NCBI GenBank assembly: GCA_903858935.1
Contig: CAIOKO010000073.1
Span: 1-64,000, forward strand
DNA: 64,000 nt
Direction: 5' to 3'
Source of the DNA: an uncultured Schlesneria sp.
GTDB taxonomy: Bacteria > Planctomycetota > Planctomycetia > Planctomycetales > Planctomycetaceae
In this document: positions 45,578-58,047 of the stretch, in pieces
Layout: every line of letters starts with the position of its first letter
Numbering within the stretch: position 1 is the stretch's first letter
Translations under genes and position numbers: made by a program
Notes under the pieces: model-generated
Seen by the model: the letters and a program-made list of their open reading frames with translations, nothing else
Told to the model about the DNA's origin: nothing
The model's database searches: none

Positions 45578-46528
45578 ATGCGTTTCACAAAATCGAACGG
45601 ATTGATAGCAGCCTCCCTGATGCTCATCTTGGGTTCGGCGACCAGTGGATTCGCACAACAGGGGCCTGGCTCTGCTGGCATCGTGAGAATCAGCGACGGT
45701 CGAGTCCGGTCAAACGGCCAGACGACCACCGCTCAGTCTGTCGAGCAGGTCGGCGGACATCGGTATGGTCCGATGGCTGGTGATTGCCAGAATGGAAGCT
45801 GCCCGACCGGCGGTTGCCCAACTGGAAATTGCCCCACCGGATTCGGTCAGGATTGCCAGTCCGGGGCTTGCCCAACCTGTCGTGGTGGATGTCTTCACGG
45901 CAAGTTTGGCGAACACTACTGCAAGCATTCTCCAGATTATGGATATGCTCCGCCGACGAAATATCCGCTCCATCGACGCGGTGTTGAATATACCAATTAC
46001 TTTCCTCAGAAATGGTACGGTGCAGGTGCTGACTACAGCCAGTCACCCGCTCCGATGGTTTACCAGCCAACGGACACGACTCAGCTTGGCTACTACTATC
46101 AGCACGTACCGTTCTGGCAGCCAATGCCAAATCGTTTGCCACCCCGGCCGATCCCGTCACAATGGCACACCACACCCCCAGCGGTTTCCGCTTCCCGCTA
46201 TTGCAACGGCTTCTTTCCTGGCCAGTTGGGGCCATATGCCGGCCACGCGGGTTGGCACGGAGGTCACAACTCTGGTTCGTATGTGTCAGCCGGTGGCATG
46301 AATGGATCGTGTCCTCCAACCGGCAATGTGGCTCCAACCACAAGCCCTCAGCCATTGCAACATAACATCGAGACCGTGCCACCGATCCAATCAGTGCCAG
46401 GTCCGATTGATACAGCACCTCAGCCGTTGCAAGAACAGGTAATCGACAGCCAGCCCGTTTCGGCGGACGCCGGTGGATTGCCACCGTCACCCAGCTCGGC
46501 TGCAAACGGCAATAGCAGCCCGTTCTGA
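45578..46528 (+). CDS. Secreted Cys/Pro-rich surface protein, AGIVRIS family
   Basis: A protein of 316 residues. Signal peptide about 1-26 (ATSGFAQ), then AGIVRIS as in the previous gene. A cysteine repeat GSCPTGGCPTGNCPTG (about 73-88) and CQSGACPTCRGGC follow, with a Tyr/Pro-rich middle and a Pro/Gln/Ser tail. Four or five closely spaced CxxxC units would suit disulfide cross-linking in the envelope. AAAGGAAA precedes the ATG. The strong terminator at 46595-46634 ends the run. Confidence 0.8.
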   Translation: MRFTKSNGLIAASLMLILGSATSGFAQQGPGSAGIVRISDGRVRSNGQTTTAQSVEQVGGHRYGPMAGDCQNGSCPTGGCPTGNCPTGFGQDCQSGACPTCRGGCLHGKFGEHYCKHSPDYGYAPPTKYPLHRRGVEYTNYFPQKWYGAGADYSQSPAPMVYQPTDTTQLGYYYQHVPFWQPMPNRLPPRPIPSQWHTTPPAVSASRYCNGFFPGQLGPYAGHAGWHGGHNSGSYVSAGGMNGSCPPTGNVAPTTSPQPLQHNIETVPPIQSVPGPIDTAPQPLQEQVIDSQPVSADAGGLPPSPSSAANGNSSPF

Positions 46529-46594
46529 GTCTGACGTCGAGCGACGTCGACTCAAGTTTGAACCTGAACGACAATGGTCGTAACGAATTTAAAG

Positions 46595-46634
46595 AAGGCC
46601 GGGAACTCGATCGCGAGTTCCCGGCCTTTGCGTT
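46595..46634 (+). terminator. Strong rho-independent terminator
   Basis: A perfect 15-base-pair GC-rich stem (AAGGCCGGGAACTCG / CGAGTTCCCGGCCTT) with a 4-base loop, followed by TGCGTTTT. It closes the surface-protein run. Confidence 0.92.
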
Positions 46635-46942
46635 TTAACCCTGATCTTTCCTCTGGAATGCTCCGAAGCATTAGCCCGACGCGCGTGTCGAATCAATAGA
46701 TAATTCACGTTGACCGAGACCTCGATCCTTTAAACCGTCTGATCTGCTGTGAAGCAATCCATTCAGTCGAATGAATCACATGAACGTTGGATCAGAACTG
46801 CGTCACTGGCAATCATTTCTTTATTTTCCGAGTCCGAATCAGGTCGGCCTGAACGATTATCAATTTGACGACTCCAACAGACAGCCCCTACACTACGTAA
46901 AAGAGTTTCATGGGTCCGCTGTATCTGCGGAAATTGGTTATC
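46635..46942. other. Intergenic stretch
   Basis: About 300 bases with nothing recognised apart from probable promoter DNA of the next gene. Confidence 0.4.
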
Positions 46943-47380
46943 ATGAGCATCGAATCGCGAGTTTCATCGTCCCGATACCCCGGATTCTTCCGCTGGGCGA
47001 TCGGATTGCTCGTGTTCACGTCGGCACTTATGACGGTAGATAATGTAAAGGCATCCTGCGGTGATTATCTTCACGGGTTCAATCAGCCTTCTGTTGTCGC
47101 TGACCATCTTGTCGGCGACCATCTGAACGAAGGAAGCCTGCCGGTTCACAATGCCCCGTCGAAAAGGCCGTCCTGCAATGGTCCGTTTTGTCAGCAGGTG
47201 CCATTCGTTCCGACGGATCGTCCGCAGCCTGAAACGCGGACTTCTGAAGTCAAAGAGCTTCACCCCTGTGAAAAAATCGAACTCATCATCACAGACGAGT
47301 GGTCTCTTCTCGAGCGTGTTCGGGACGTGTTGCCAAATCCTCCCGATTTAGACCGTCTTGATCGCCCTCCTCGGCCTTGA
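46943..47380 (+). CDS. Secreted Cys-containing planctomycete protein
   Basis: A protein of 145 residues with an N-terminal signal (about 18-38). The mature part begins ASCGDYLHG and contains SCNGPFC, the C-x-GPxC pattern that recurs in many short planctomycete envelope proteins, then LxPCEKIEL and a Pro/Asp/Arg tail. Unknown function. ATG 46943 is taken as the start; the frame is open to 46910. Confidence 0.65.
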   Translation: MSIESRVSSSRYPGFFRWAIGLLVFTSALMTVDNVKASCGDYLHGFNQPSVVADHLVGDHLNEGSLPVHNAPSKRPSCNGPFCQQVPFVPTDRPQPETRTSEVKELHPCEKIELIITDEWSLLERVRDVLPNPPDLDRLDRPPRP

Positions 47381-47596
47381 TGTATGCCGATTTTCCGGCG
47401 AGGTTTTGTCTTGATCCTCGAGTTAAGGGATTCTTTGTCATACGGTTGTTCAGGCTGACATCGACCGATGCGACACCTGCTGTTGTTGTTCAGACCTTCG
47501 TTGACAATCCGGCAAGCGACGAAGAGTTTCTCATCGAACTGATGATCAATCTCGTCTGATTCACATTCACTCGCGATCATCTGCGGAGTTTTTTAT

Positions 47597-50539
47597 ATGT
47601 CCATTTCGAACGTATCCCCATCAGACCGACCGGTTCGCGCAAAGGTCATTCCGGCAGTCGGACCTCGACTGCGAGTTCTGATGTGGTTTGTCTACGCCTT
47701 AATTGCCCTCCTTGGGGCGAATTCGGTTTATCTCGCCAGCGTGACATTTCTGAGCTGGAGCTCAGGCAGGACTTACGAAAACTGGTTCTACATGCTGATG
47801 TTCGGCGGACACCTGATCCTCGGCATCATCTTGCTTGTCCCCTTCGTGCTGTTCGTGTTGATTCACATGTCCAACACGCGGTTTCGGAAAAACAAACGTG
47901 CCATTCGAGTTGGTTACGCGTTGTCGATTGGTTCGCTGGTATTGCTGATCAGTGGCTTACTGCTCATGCGAATTGATTTTGGCGGGCCAGGTTCGGTTTT
48001 TGTCATCAAACACCCGACGACCCGATCAATGGTTTACTGGGCTCACGTGGCGTCGCCACTATTTTGCCTGTGGCTGTACTGGCTGCATCGGTTAGCAGGA
48101 CCAAAAATCCGGTGGAAACTTGGAATCGGTTATCTGGGTGCCGTGGCGGCAACGGGCGTCGGCATGATCGCGCTGCATAACCAGGACCCTCGCCAATGGA
48201 ATCAGGCAGGACCCAAAGAGGGGGCTGACAAATATTTCTATCCATCGCAGGCCCGTACTGCCACGGGAAACTTCATTCCTGCCACGTCATTGATGAATGA
48301 TGCTTATTGCCTGAAGTGCCACCAGGATGCTTATCAAGGGTGGTTCCACAGTTCGCATCATTTCAGCTCGTTCAACAATCCAGCCTATCTGGCGAGCGTT
48401 CGCGAAACGCGCGAGGTCTCATTCAAACGCGATGGCGATGTACGCGGGTCACGGTTCTGTGCCGGTTGTCACGATCCCGTCCCGTTTTTCAGTGGAGCTT
48501 TCGACGATCCGAAATTTGACGACGTCAATCACCCGACCTCTCAAGCGGGGATCACTTGTACTGTCTGCCATGCGATCACTCACATCAACAGTACTCGCGG
48601 AAACGCCGACTTCACGATCGAAGAACCCGAACAATACCCGTTCGCTTTCAGTGAAAACCCAGCCCTGCAGTGGATTAATAATCAGCTTGTGAAGGCAAAG
48701 CCTGCTCTGCACAAGAAGACGTTTCTCAAAGACTTTCACACGTCGGCAGACTTCTGTTCCACCTGTCACAAGGTCCATATCCCATTCGCAGTTAATCACT
48801 ACAAAGAGTTCCTTCGCGGACAGAATCACCATGACACATACCTGTTAAGCGGTGTGTCGGGGCATGGAGCGCGCAGTTTCTATTACCCGGAAAAAGCGGT
48901 CCATAACTGCAATGGGTGCCACATGCCGGCCCAGGAATCAAAGGATTTTGGCTCGAAATTGTTTGCTCAGGTCAAACAGCCAAGTATCCACAACCATTTT
49001 TTCCCCGGCGCGAATACAGGACTTGCCTGGTTGAAGGAGGATCAGGCAGCAATCACAGGACACCAGGAATTTCTGAAAGAAAAACTGCGGGTCGACATCT
49101 TCGGAATCAAAGAAGGAGGCGAGATCGACGGAAATTTGATCGCGCCACTGCGCCCGGAAGTCCCAAAACTGAAGCCCGGTCAGACTTATCTATTGGAAGC
49201 GGTAGTTCGCACGCTGAAAGTCGGACATCCGTTTACACAAGGGACGGCGGATTCAAATGAAGTCTGGCTGGATGTCACGGTGAGCAGCGGTGGAAAAGTC
49301 ATCGGTCGCAGTGGGGGAATGGACGACAAAAAGGAAGTCGATCCCTGGTCACATTTCATCAACATTTTCATGCTGGATAAAGACGGAAATCGAATCGATC
49401 GGCGTAATCCGCAGGATATTTTTACGCCGCTCTATAACAACCAGATTCCCCCCGGTGCTGCTGGGACAGTGCATTACAGCTTACCCGTTCCCGAAGATGT
49501 GCGCGAACCGATCACGGTTGAAGTCAAAGTGCAATATCGTAAATTCGACAAGATCTATACCGACTTCTTTACAAAACAGGCGAAGCCGAGTGACGCACCG
49601 ATTCGCGGACATAAGCCACAAGAGCCCTATTCCAATGATCTTCCCATCACGACACTTGCCACCGACACCATCACGTTTCCGATTGAAGGGAACGATACCG
49701 TCGTCGAGAACGCCAAAGTCGAAATCCCCGTATGGCAACGTTGGAACGACTATGGGATCGGGCTGTTCTTGAAAGGCCGTGCCGAACTTAAGCAGGCGGA
49801 CGAGGCGTTCACGCGGCTTGAGCAATTGAAAGATAACAAACGTTACGACGGCGCACTAAATATTGCTCGAGCGTATTTTGAGGAAGGATTGCTCGACGAG
49901 GCGACGGCAGCAGTGGCCCGCGCTTCGGAATTCAAAGATCCCCCTGCCCCACCCTGGACCATCTCATGGTTGACCGGAGTGATTAACCTGCAGCAAGGTC
50001 GACTCACGGAAGCCGAAACGGCGTTCCGTTCAGTGCTTGAGGATAAGACGCCAGAACGGACCGCGCGAGGATTCGATTTCAGCATGGATTATGAGGTTAT
50101 CAATCGTCTTGGTGACACCCTGTTCGAGCAGGCGAAACAGATTCGCCAGCCATCAGAAACCGCGGCCCGTCAGAAACTGCTGGAAGAAGCGGCGTCGCAA
50201 TATGACAAGACGCTCAAGATTGATTCAGAAAACGTGGCAGCTCATTATGGATTAAGGCAGATTCACACTGAACTGAAGTCGATTGCCGAAAAGGCAAATG
50301 ATCGGGGGGCTGCTGACAAACATGACCAACTGGCAAAAGAGCATGGGCGACTTCACGAGAGATATAAACCCGACGACAATGCTCGCGATCTGGCTCAACA
50401 AAAGGCGAAAGTTAACTATCCATGGGCAGCCAAAGCGTCGGAGCCGATTGTGATTTATTCGCTGAATCGACCGGGTGCCCCAGGCCTCGCTGAAGTCGGG
50501 CGAGTGACGGAAGGCGAAGCGGTGACCGATCGGAAATGA
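47597..50539 (+). CDS. Membrane-bound five-haem cytochrome c with TPR tail
   Basis: A protein of 980 residues. Five hydrophobic segments in the first 200 residues anchor it in the membrane. Five CxxCH haem sites follow: CLKCH (about 238), CAGCH (288), CTVCH (321), CSTCH (387) and CNGCH (438), in a cytochrome c554-like region with many histidines as possible axial ligands. After a beta-rich section (about 500-720), TPR repeats (about 735-930) end in DxNARDLAQQKAK. It could pass electrons between the quinone pool and an extracytoplasmic oxidant and dock partners through TPRs. CGGAG precedes the ATG. Next is a CRTAC1-like protein, a frequent neighbour. Confidence 0.87.
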   Translation: MSISNVSPSDRPVRAKVIPAVGPRLRVLMWFVYALIALLGANSVYLASVTFLSWSSGRTYENWFYMLMFGGHLILGIILLVPFVLFVLIHMSNTRFRKNKRAIRVGYALSIGSLVLLISGLLLMRIDFGGPGSVFVIKHPTTRSMVYWAHVASPLFCLWLYWLHRLAGPKIRWKLGIGYLGAVAATGVGMIALHNQDPRQWNQAGPKEGADKYFYPSQARTATGNFIPATSLMNDAYCLKCHQDAYQGWFHSSHHFSSFNNPAYLASVRETREVSFKRDGDVRGSRFCAGCHDPVPFFSGAFDDPKFDDVNHPTSQAGITCTVCHAITHINSTRGNADFTIEEPEQYPFAFSENPALQWINNQLVKAKPALHKKTFLKDFHTSADFCSTCHKVHIPFAVNHYKEFLRGQNHHDTYLLSGVSGHGARSFYYPEKAVHNCNGCHMPAQESKDFGSKLFAQVKQPSIHNHFFPGANTGLAWLKEDQAAITGHQEFLKEKLRVDIFGIKEGGEIDGNLIAPLRPEVPKLKPGQTYLLEAVVRTLKVGHPFTQGTADSNEVWLDVTVSSGGKVIGRSGGMDDKKEVDPWSHFINIFMLDKDGNRIDRRNPQDIFTPLYNNQIPPGAAGTVHYSLPVPEDVREPITVEVKVQYRKFDKIYTDFFTKQAKPSDAPIRGHKPQEPYSNDLPITTLATDTITFPIEGNDTVVENAKVEIPVWQRWNDYGIGLFLKGRAELKQADEAFTRLEQLKDNKRYDGALNIARAYFEEGLLDEATAAVARASEFKDPPAPPWTISWLTGVINLQQGRLTEAETAFRSVLEDKTPERTARGFDFSMDYEVINRLGDTLFEQAKQIRQPSETAARQKLLEEAASQYDKTLKIDSENVAAHYGLRQIHTELKSIAEKANDRGAADKHDQLAKEHGRLHERYKPDDNARDLAQQKAKVNYPWAAKASEPIVIYSLNRPGAPGLAEVGRVTEGEAVTDRK

Positions 50540-50583
50540 AGGTCGTTACGTCATTGTGGTCGATTAACAACGCCCGGAGTTTA

Positions 50584-50709
50584 GCCACAGATGCACACAG
50601 AACCACACAGATAAAAGAGGAAAAAATTCCATGAAAAACAGTTGAAACCACTTTTGGCTGTAATTTCCAGTTTTGCATTTATCAGTGTGATTCTGTGTGC
50701 ATCTGTGGC
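50584..50709. repeat. 32-base inverted repeat (CCACAGATGCACACAGA type)
   Basis: 50584-50615 and 50678-50709 are inverted copies that differ at two positions; the outer 19 bases are identical. The core CCACAGATG(C)ACACAGA is a common dispersed repeat motif in bacterial genomes. Confidence 0.8.
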
Positions 50710-50861
50710 AAAAACTCTTCGCTTTCGCATTGCCTTCGGGGCATCGGAAGTTGATAAGACTAATTTCAGGGTGTTTTTATGAGATATTGGTTTAAATCTT
50801 GATTTTTTGCCGAATCGCAGAAAATGTTTGAATAAACCGGGCTAGGGCAAAGGCTCCTTAA

Positions 50862-50882
50862 CCACCCCCGTAGCGGGGGTGG
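50862..50882. repeat. CCACCCCCG-tag-CGGGGGTGG hairpin
   Basis: Perfect 9-base-pair stem with a 3-base loop, 70 bases upstream of the CRTAC1-like gene. Probably a dispersed repeat; a role in the leader is possible. Confidence 0.6.
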
Positions 50883-50951
50883 GGTTGCGTTCGCGTAATG
50901 TATTAAATAATCGCGCACGGCGTCGCCATATACGACTAAGAAAGAATCTTA

Positions 50952-52784
50952 ATGAACCAGCCGCAGCAGGAAGAAGAACGCGACGACGCTGTCGTGGGGC
51001 GGGCTTTCGTCTGGTCCGCCAGTTTGATCGTCCTGGCATTGATGATCGGTGCGGGCTTGTATTGGAAAATGAACCAGAAGCCACCTGCGGTCGTCTCAAA
51101 AACCGAATACGAGCCGCCCAAGCCTCCCAAACCGCTGATGGTCGAAATCCCCGACATGCCGTTTAAAGACATCACCGCTTCTGCGGGGATTCACTTCAGT
51201 CACGCTAGTGGTGCCGCGGGAGAAAAACTTCTCCCCGAAACGATGGGTGGCGGATGTGCGTTTCTCGATTACGACAACGACGGTGATCAGGACATCTTAT
51301 TCGTCAACTCGTGCCGCTGGCCGTGGGATGACGCTCCGGTCGATCCACCACCAACCCAATCGCTTTATCGAAACGACGGTGATTGCCGGTTCACCGAGGT
51401 CACGAAGTCGGTCGGTCTGGACGTGACGTTTTACGGTCAGGGAGTCGCCGTCGGTGACTTCGATGGAGACGGTGATGTCGATCTGTTCTTCACGGCAGTC
51501 GGCCTGAATCGGCTTTTTCGAAATGACGACGGCAAGTTCATCGATGTGTCCGCCGAAACCGGTGTTGCTGGCCAGGCCGATCAATGGAGTACGAGCTGCG
51601 GGTTTATCGACTATGACAACGATGGCGACTTGGATCTTTTCGTCGCCAACTACGTGAAGTGGACTCGGGACTTTGATAAGGCACAGCCGTTTACACTGAC
51701 TGGTCGGGAGCGGGCGTATGGACGACCTCAGAATTTCCCCGGTACCTACCCCTACCTTTACCGGAACGACGGAGGCAAGTTTACCGAGGTGGGTGCCGAG
51801 TCCGGCCTGCACGTGACGAACCCTGCCCGAAAAGATATCGCCGTCGCGAAATCTCTGGGGGTAACATTCGTTGATGCAGACCTTGACGGTTACATGGATA
51901 TCTTCGTCGCCAACGATACCGTGCAGAACTTTCTGTTTCACAACAAACAGAATGGAACGTTCGAAGAAGTCGCCGTACTGCACAACGTCGCCTTCGACCA
52001 GCAGGGAAATGCTCGCGGTGCGATGGGCATTGATTCCGTCCGGTTTCGAAATGGCGAACACCTGGCCGTCGTGATCGGAAATTTCTCGAACGAGATGACC
52101 GCGCTCTATGTGACGCGTGGTGATTCGATGGATTTTGTCGATGAGGCCAACGCAACCGGAATTGGATACCAGTCTCGACTCGAATTGAAATTCGGTACGC
52201 TTTTTGTCGATGTCGATCTCGATGGACGGCCCGATATTGTCTCCACAAATGGCCATCTTGAAAACGAAATCAATAAGGTTCAGGTGAGTCAGCAGTATGC
52301 GCAAACTCCCCACTTCTTCTGGAACTGCGGCCCGGAATCTCCGACCGAATTCTCGCAGGTTCCCAAAGCCAAATGTGGAGCTGAGTTTATGAAGCGAATG
52401 GTCGGTCGAGGCTCGGCGGTGGCTGATATTGATGGCGACGGCGATCTGGATCTGCTTTTCGCGGCCGTCAATTCACCCGCCAGGCTGCTTCGCAACGATC
52501 AACAGTTAGGAAACCACTGGCTGCGTGTCGATGTTTCCGGCCCGAAACAAAACCGATCTGCGATCGGTGCCGAGGTCGAAGTCCAGTGGGCAAACGGTAA
52601 GCAGATCGGTCAAGTCATGCCGACACGCAGCTATCTCTCTCAAAGCGAACTTCCCGTCACCTTTGGCCTGGGAAAGATTGAGACAATTCAACGAGTGACG
52701 GTCACCTGGCCCGGTGGTCAGAAGAAGGTGATTGAATCGCCCAAAGTTGACCAGCTCTTGAGAGTCACACCCGATTCCGAATAA
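50952..52784 (+). CDS. CRTAC1-like protein with FG-GAP/VCBS repeats and ASPIC/UnbV domain
   Basis: A protein of 610 residues, N-terminal membrane anchor about 20-40, then an exported part with at least four calcium-binding FG-GAP/VCBS repeats: FLDYDNDGDQDILFVN, VGDFDGDGDVDLFFTA, FIDYDNDGDLDLFVAN and ADIDGDGDLDLLFAAV. The C-terminal 100 residues are the ASPIC/UnbV domain (LGNHWLRVDV, RSAIGAEVEVQW, SQSELPVTFGLGK). It likely is a beta-propeller adhesion or redox-partner protein on the cell surface. It follows the five-haem cytochrome in the same direction, 412 bases away. Confidence 0.92.
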   Translation: MNQPQQEEERDDAVVGRAFVWSASLIVLALMIGAGLYWKMNQKPPAVVSKTEYEPPKPPKPLMVEIPDMPFKDITASAGIHFSHASGAAGEKLLPETMGGGCAFLDYDNDGDQDILFVNSCRWPWDDAPVDPPPTQSLYRNDGDCRFTEVTKSVGLDVTFYGQGVAVGDFDGDGDVDLFFTAVGLNRLFRNDDGKFIDVSAETGVAGQADQWSTSCGFIDYDNDGDLDLFVANYVKWTRDFDKAQPFTLTGRERAYGRPQNFPGTYPYLYRNDGGKFTEVGAESGLHVTNPARKDIAVAKSLGVTFVDADLDGYMDIFVANDTVQNFLFHNKQNGTFEEVAVLHNVAFDQQGNARGAMGIDSVRFRNGEHLAVVIGNFSNEMTALYVTRGDSMDFVDEANATGIGYQSRLELKFGTLFVDVDLDGRPDIVSTNGHLENEINKVQVSQQYAQTPHFFWNCGPESPTEFSQVPKAKCGAEFMKRMVGRGSAVADIDGDGDLDLLFAAVNSPARLLRNDQQLGNHWLRVDVSGPKQNRSAIGAEVEVQWANGKQIGQVMPTRSYLSQSELPVTFGLGKIETIQRVTVTWPGGQKKVIESPKVDQLLRVTPDSE

Positions 52785-52813
52785 CGTAACCGTTGACTGG
52801 CTGGGGACTGACG

Positions 52814-52885
52814 CATTTTCATGGTGAAAGGGGCGGAACTCATTTTCGTAGTTCAAGTCCAATTCAAAGTATGCCCATGAAAATG
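52814..52885. repeat. Inverted repeat CATTTTCATGG / CCATGAAAATG
   Basis: Eleven perfect pairs at 52814-52824 and 52875-52885 surround 50 bases; the right arm continues GGTCTGTCCCCC, the left is preceded by GACTGACG. This type of repeat looks dispersed. Confidence 0.6.
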
Positions 52886-52974
52886 GGTCTGTCCCCCTGC
52901 ATTGCCCATGACCGATGACCTGAATAACGTGCTTCGATCGTCTCATTGAATTCATCAACATCAGGAGTCCACTC

Positions 52975-53442
52975 ATGACTGACACCGTCGAGCATCGTCT
53001 ATCGCAACATGGCCACAATATTCCGACAGCACCCGAAGCGGTTGGGTTTTATGTCCCCGTGTTACGTACGGGTAATCTGGTTGTCACGAGTGGTCAGTTG
53101 CCGATGGTCGGTAAAGAACTGATGTTCAAAGGCAAAGTCGGTACCGAGATTCAGGAAGAGCAAGCCTTTTACGCAGCGAGAATGTGTGCGCTGAACGCAT
53201 TGGCTCAAATCAAAGCGTGCATCGGCAGCCTCGACAAAGTCACCAGAATCGTCCGAGTCGAAGGGTACGTTCAATCGGCACACGGATTTACCAGACAGCC
53301 TCAAGTGATCAACGGCGCCTCGGAACTGCTCGTCCAGGCGTTCGGCGAAGCGGGCAAGCACACACGAATTGCTGTTGGAGCAAACGAATTGCCTCTCAAC
53401 GCGGCTGTGGAACTGGTCATCTGGGCGGAAGTTGCCGTTTAA
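52975..53442 (+). CDS. RidA (YjgF/YER057c) family protein
   Basis: A protein of 155 residues, expected to form trimers that hydrolyse reactive enamine/imine intermediates. The sequence starts with [16 protein letters not shown], has [10 protein letters not shown] and ends with [17 protein letters not shown], all near family consensus. The C-terminal catalytic arginine of the strictest RidA enzymes (xRVQVE) reads NLAxxE-like here, so it may belong to another branch. AGGAG precedes the ATG. Confidence 0.85.
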   Translation: MTDTVEHRLSQHGHNIPTAPEAVGFYVPVLRTGNLVVTSGQLPMVGKELMFKGKVGTEIQEEQAFYAARMCALNALAQIKACIGSLDKVTRIVRVEGYVQSAHGFTRQPQVINGASELLVQAFGEAGKHTRIAVGANELPLNAAVELVIWAEVAV

Positions 53443-53458
53443 TTACGTTAAACGCAAG

Positions 53459-53483
53459 TCGCTGCGGCTCCCAGCCGCAGCGA
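53459..53483 (+). repeat. Hairpin TCGCTGCGGCT...AGCCGCAGCGA
   Basis: A perfect 11-base-pair stem with CCC loop, 17 bases behind the RidA stop. It lacks a T-run; it can be a repeat or an attenuating hairpin. Confidence 0.6.
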
Positions 53484-53629
53484 CGGTAGACACGAACACG
53501 CCGACGTGTTCCAAATCCCACAAAGTGGGTCCCGGCGAGCCGGGGTGCGTTGAGTTGTGTTGGTGAGTCCGACGCAATTGCCGCGCTCACAGCCCAAGCC
53601 GAAGCGAACCAAACCCCGGCTCACCTTGA

Positions 53630-53659
53630 CACTGCTTGACCGCTCTGGATCAAGCAGTG
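53630..53659. repeat. CACTGCTTGA...TCAAGCAGTG palindrome
   Basis: Third copy of the family (compare 1942-1968 and 38694-38723), 10-base-pair stem. A half copy AAGCAGTGGCAC follows at about 53713. It lies in 297 repeat-rich bases between RidA and the PVC-type gene end. Confidence 0.75.
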
Positions 53660-53739
53660 CTTTTCGGACTTCAGGGAGTTAGCGGGCGAAGACACAGCTT
53701 CTCCGAAGACTCCTAAGCAGTGGCACAGACCGAGCGCCA

Positions 53740-57201
<3,462 letters not shown>

Positions 57202-57414
57202 TGTCAGACCTGCAAAGAGAATAAACGAAAAACGTATTACTCAAACAATCAAGCGGATCGAGCAACGGGGTAAAACCGCACGGCTGACCCGAAGGGACAC
57301 GATTGTTTCGTGGACCCGACTGGCGATCAAGTCAGAGACCAATATTGTCACTTTCACAAAATCTCGCTTTCGGCAAGAATTCCCATCACCCACACCCTGA
57401 ATGGCCTGATAAAA

Positions 57415-58047
57415 ATGACTCAATTCCCGCAAATTGTCCTCGGCAGCCGAAATCGGAAGAAGATTGGCGAGATTGCCGAACTGTTTTCCCCGTATGGCAT
57501 CGAATTGATCGGGGTCAGCGAGTTTCCCCACGTCGAGGATGTTGTCGAAGATGGTAACTCCTTTGCCGCCAATGCGGAAAAAAAGGCAACCGAGGTCGCG
57601 AAAATCCTGAATCGCTGGGTAATCGCCGAAGACAGCGGATTATGCGTCGATGCGCTCGGCGGGGCTCCCGGGATTTATTCCGCTCGCTATGCGGGGGAGC
57701 ACGGTGCTGACGCAAACAACAACGAAAAACTGTTACGGGAACTTGCGTCCGTCCCTTCGGAAAAGCGAACTGCACATTATGTCTGTTACGCGGTCTTGTC
57801 CGATCCAACGGGACAAGTTCGCTTGTATTCGGAAGGACGTTGCGGCGGTTACATTTTAAGGGACTATCGCGGCGAACACGGCTTTGGTTACGACCCACTG
57901 TTTCTCGTACCAGAATTTCATCAAACATTCGGTCAGCTTTCCCCGGCCGTCAAGCGGCACATCAGCCATCGAGCCAAAGCGTTTGAACGATTGATTCCTC
58001 AGGTAATCAGGTTGTTCGAAAATTTCACGGAAGATCTCACAAAGTGA
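57415..58047 (+). CDS. rdgB: Non-canonical purine NTP pyrophosphatase (RdgB/HAM1)
   Basis: Hydrolyses XTP, ITP and dITP to keep them out of nucleic acids. The 210 residues show the family motifs: GSRNRKKIGEI near the N-terminus, DSGLCVDALGGAPGIYSARYAG, GYDPLF and SHRAKAF near the end. ATG 57415 fits; the frame is open to 57310. Its stop overlaps the GTG start of the next gene by four bases, so the two are co-translated. Confidence 0.96.
   Translation: MTQFPQIVLGSRNRKKIGEIAELFSPYGIELIGVSEFPHVEDVVEDGNSFAANAEKKATEVAKILNRWVIAEDSGLCVDALGGAPGIYSARYAGEHGADANNNEKLLRELASVPSEKRTAHYVCYAVLSDPTGQVRLYSEGRCGGYILRDYRGEHGFGYDPLFLVPEFHQTFGQLSPAVKRHISHRAKAFERLIPQVIRLFENFTEDLTK

Larger units (their letters stand above)
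50540..50951. other. Intergenic stretch with two kinds of inverted repeat
   Basis: 410 bases, no gene. It contains the long inverted repeat 50584-50709 and the hairpin 50862-50882, both repeat-like. Confidence 0.6.

Noticed and set aside
45690-46574. 294-residue minus-strand frame
   Set aside because: It is antisense to the secreted Cys/Pro-rich protein, which has a signal peptide and ribosome binding site.
51297-52313. 338-residue minus-strand frame
   Set aside because: It is antisense to the FG-GAP repeats of the CRTAC1-like protein; the repeated DNA keeps the frame open by chance.
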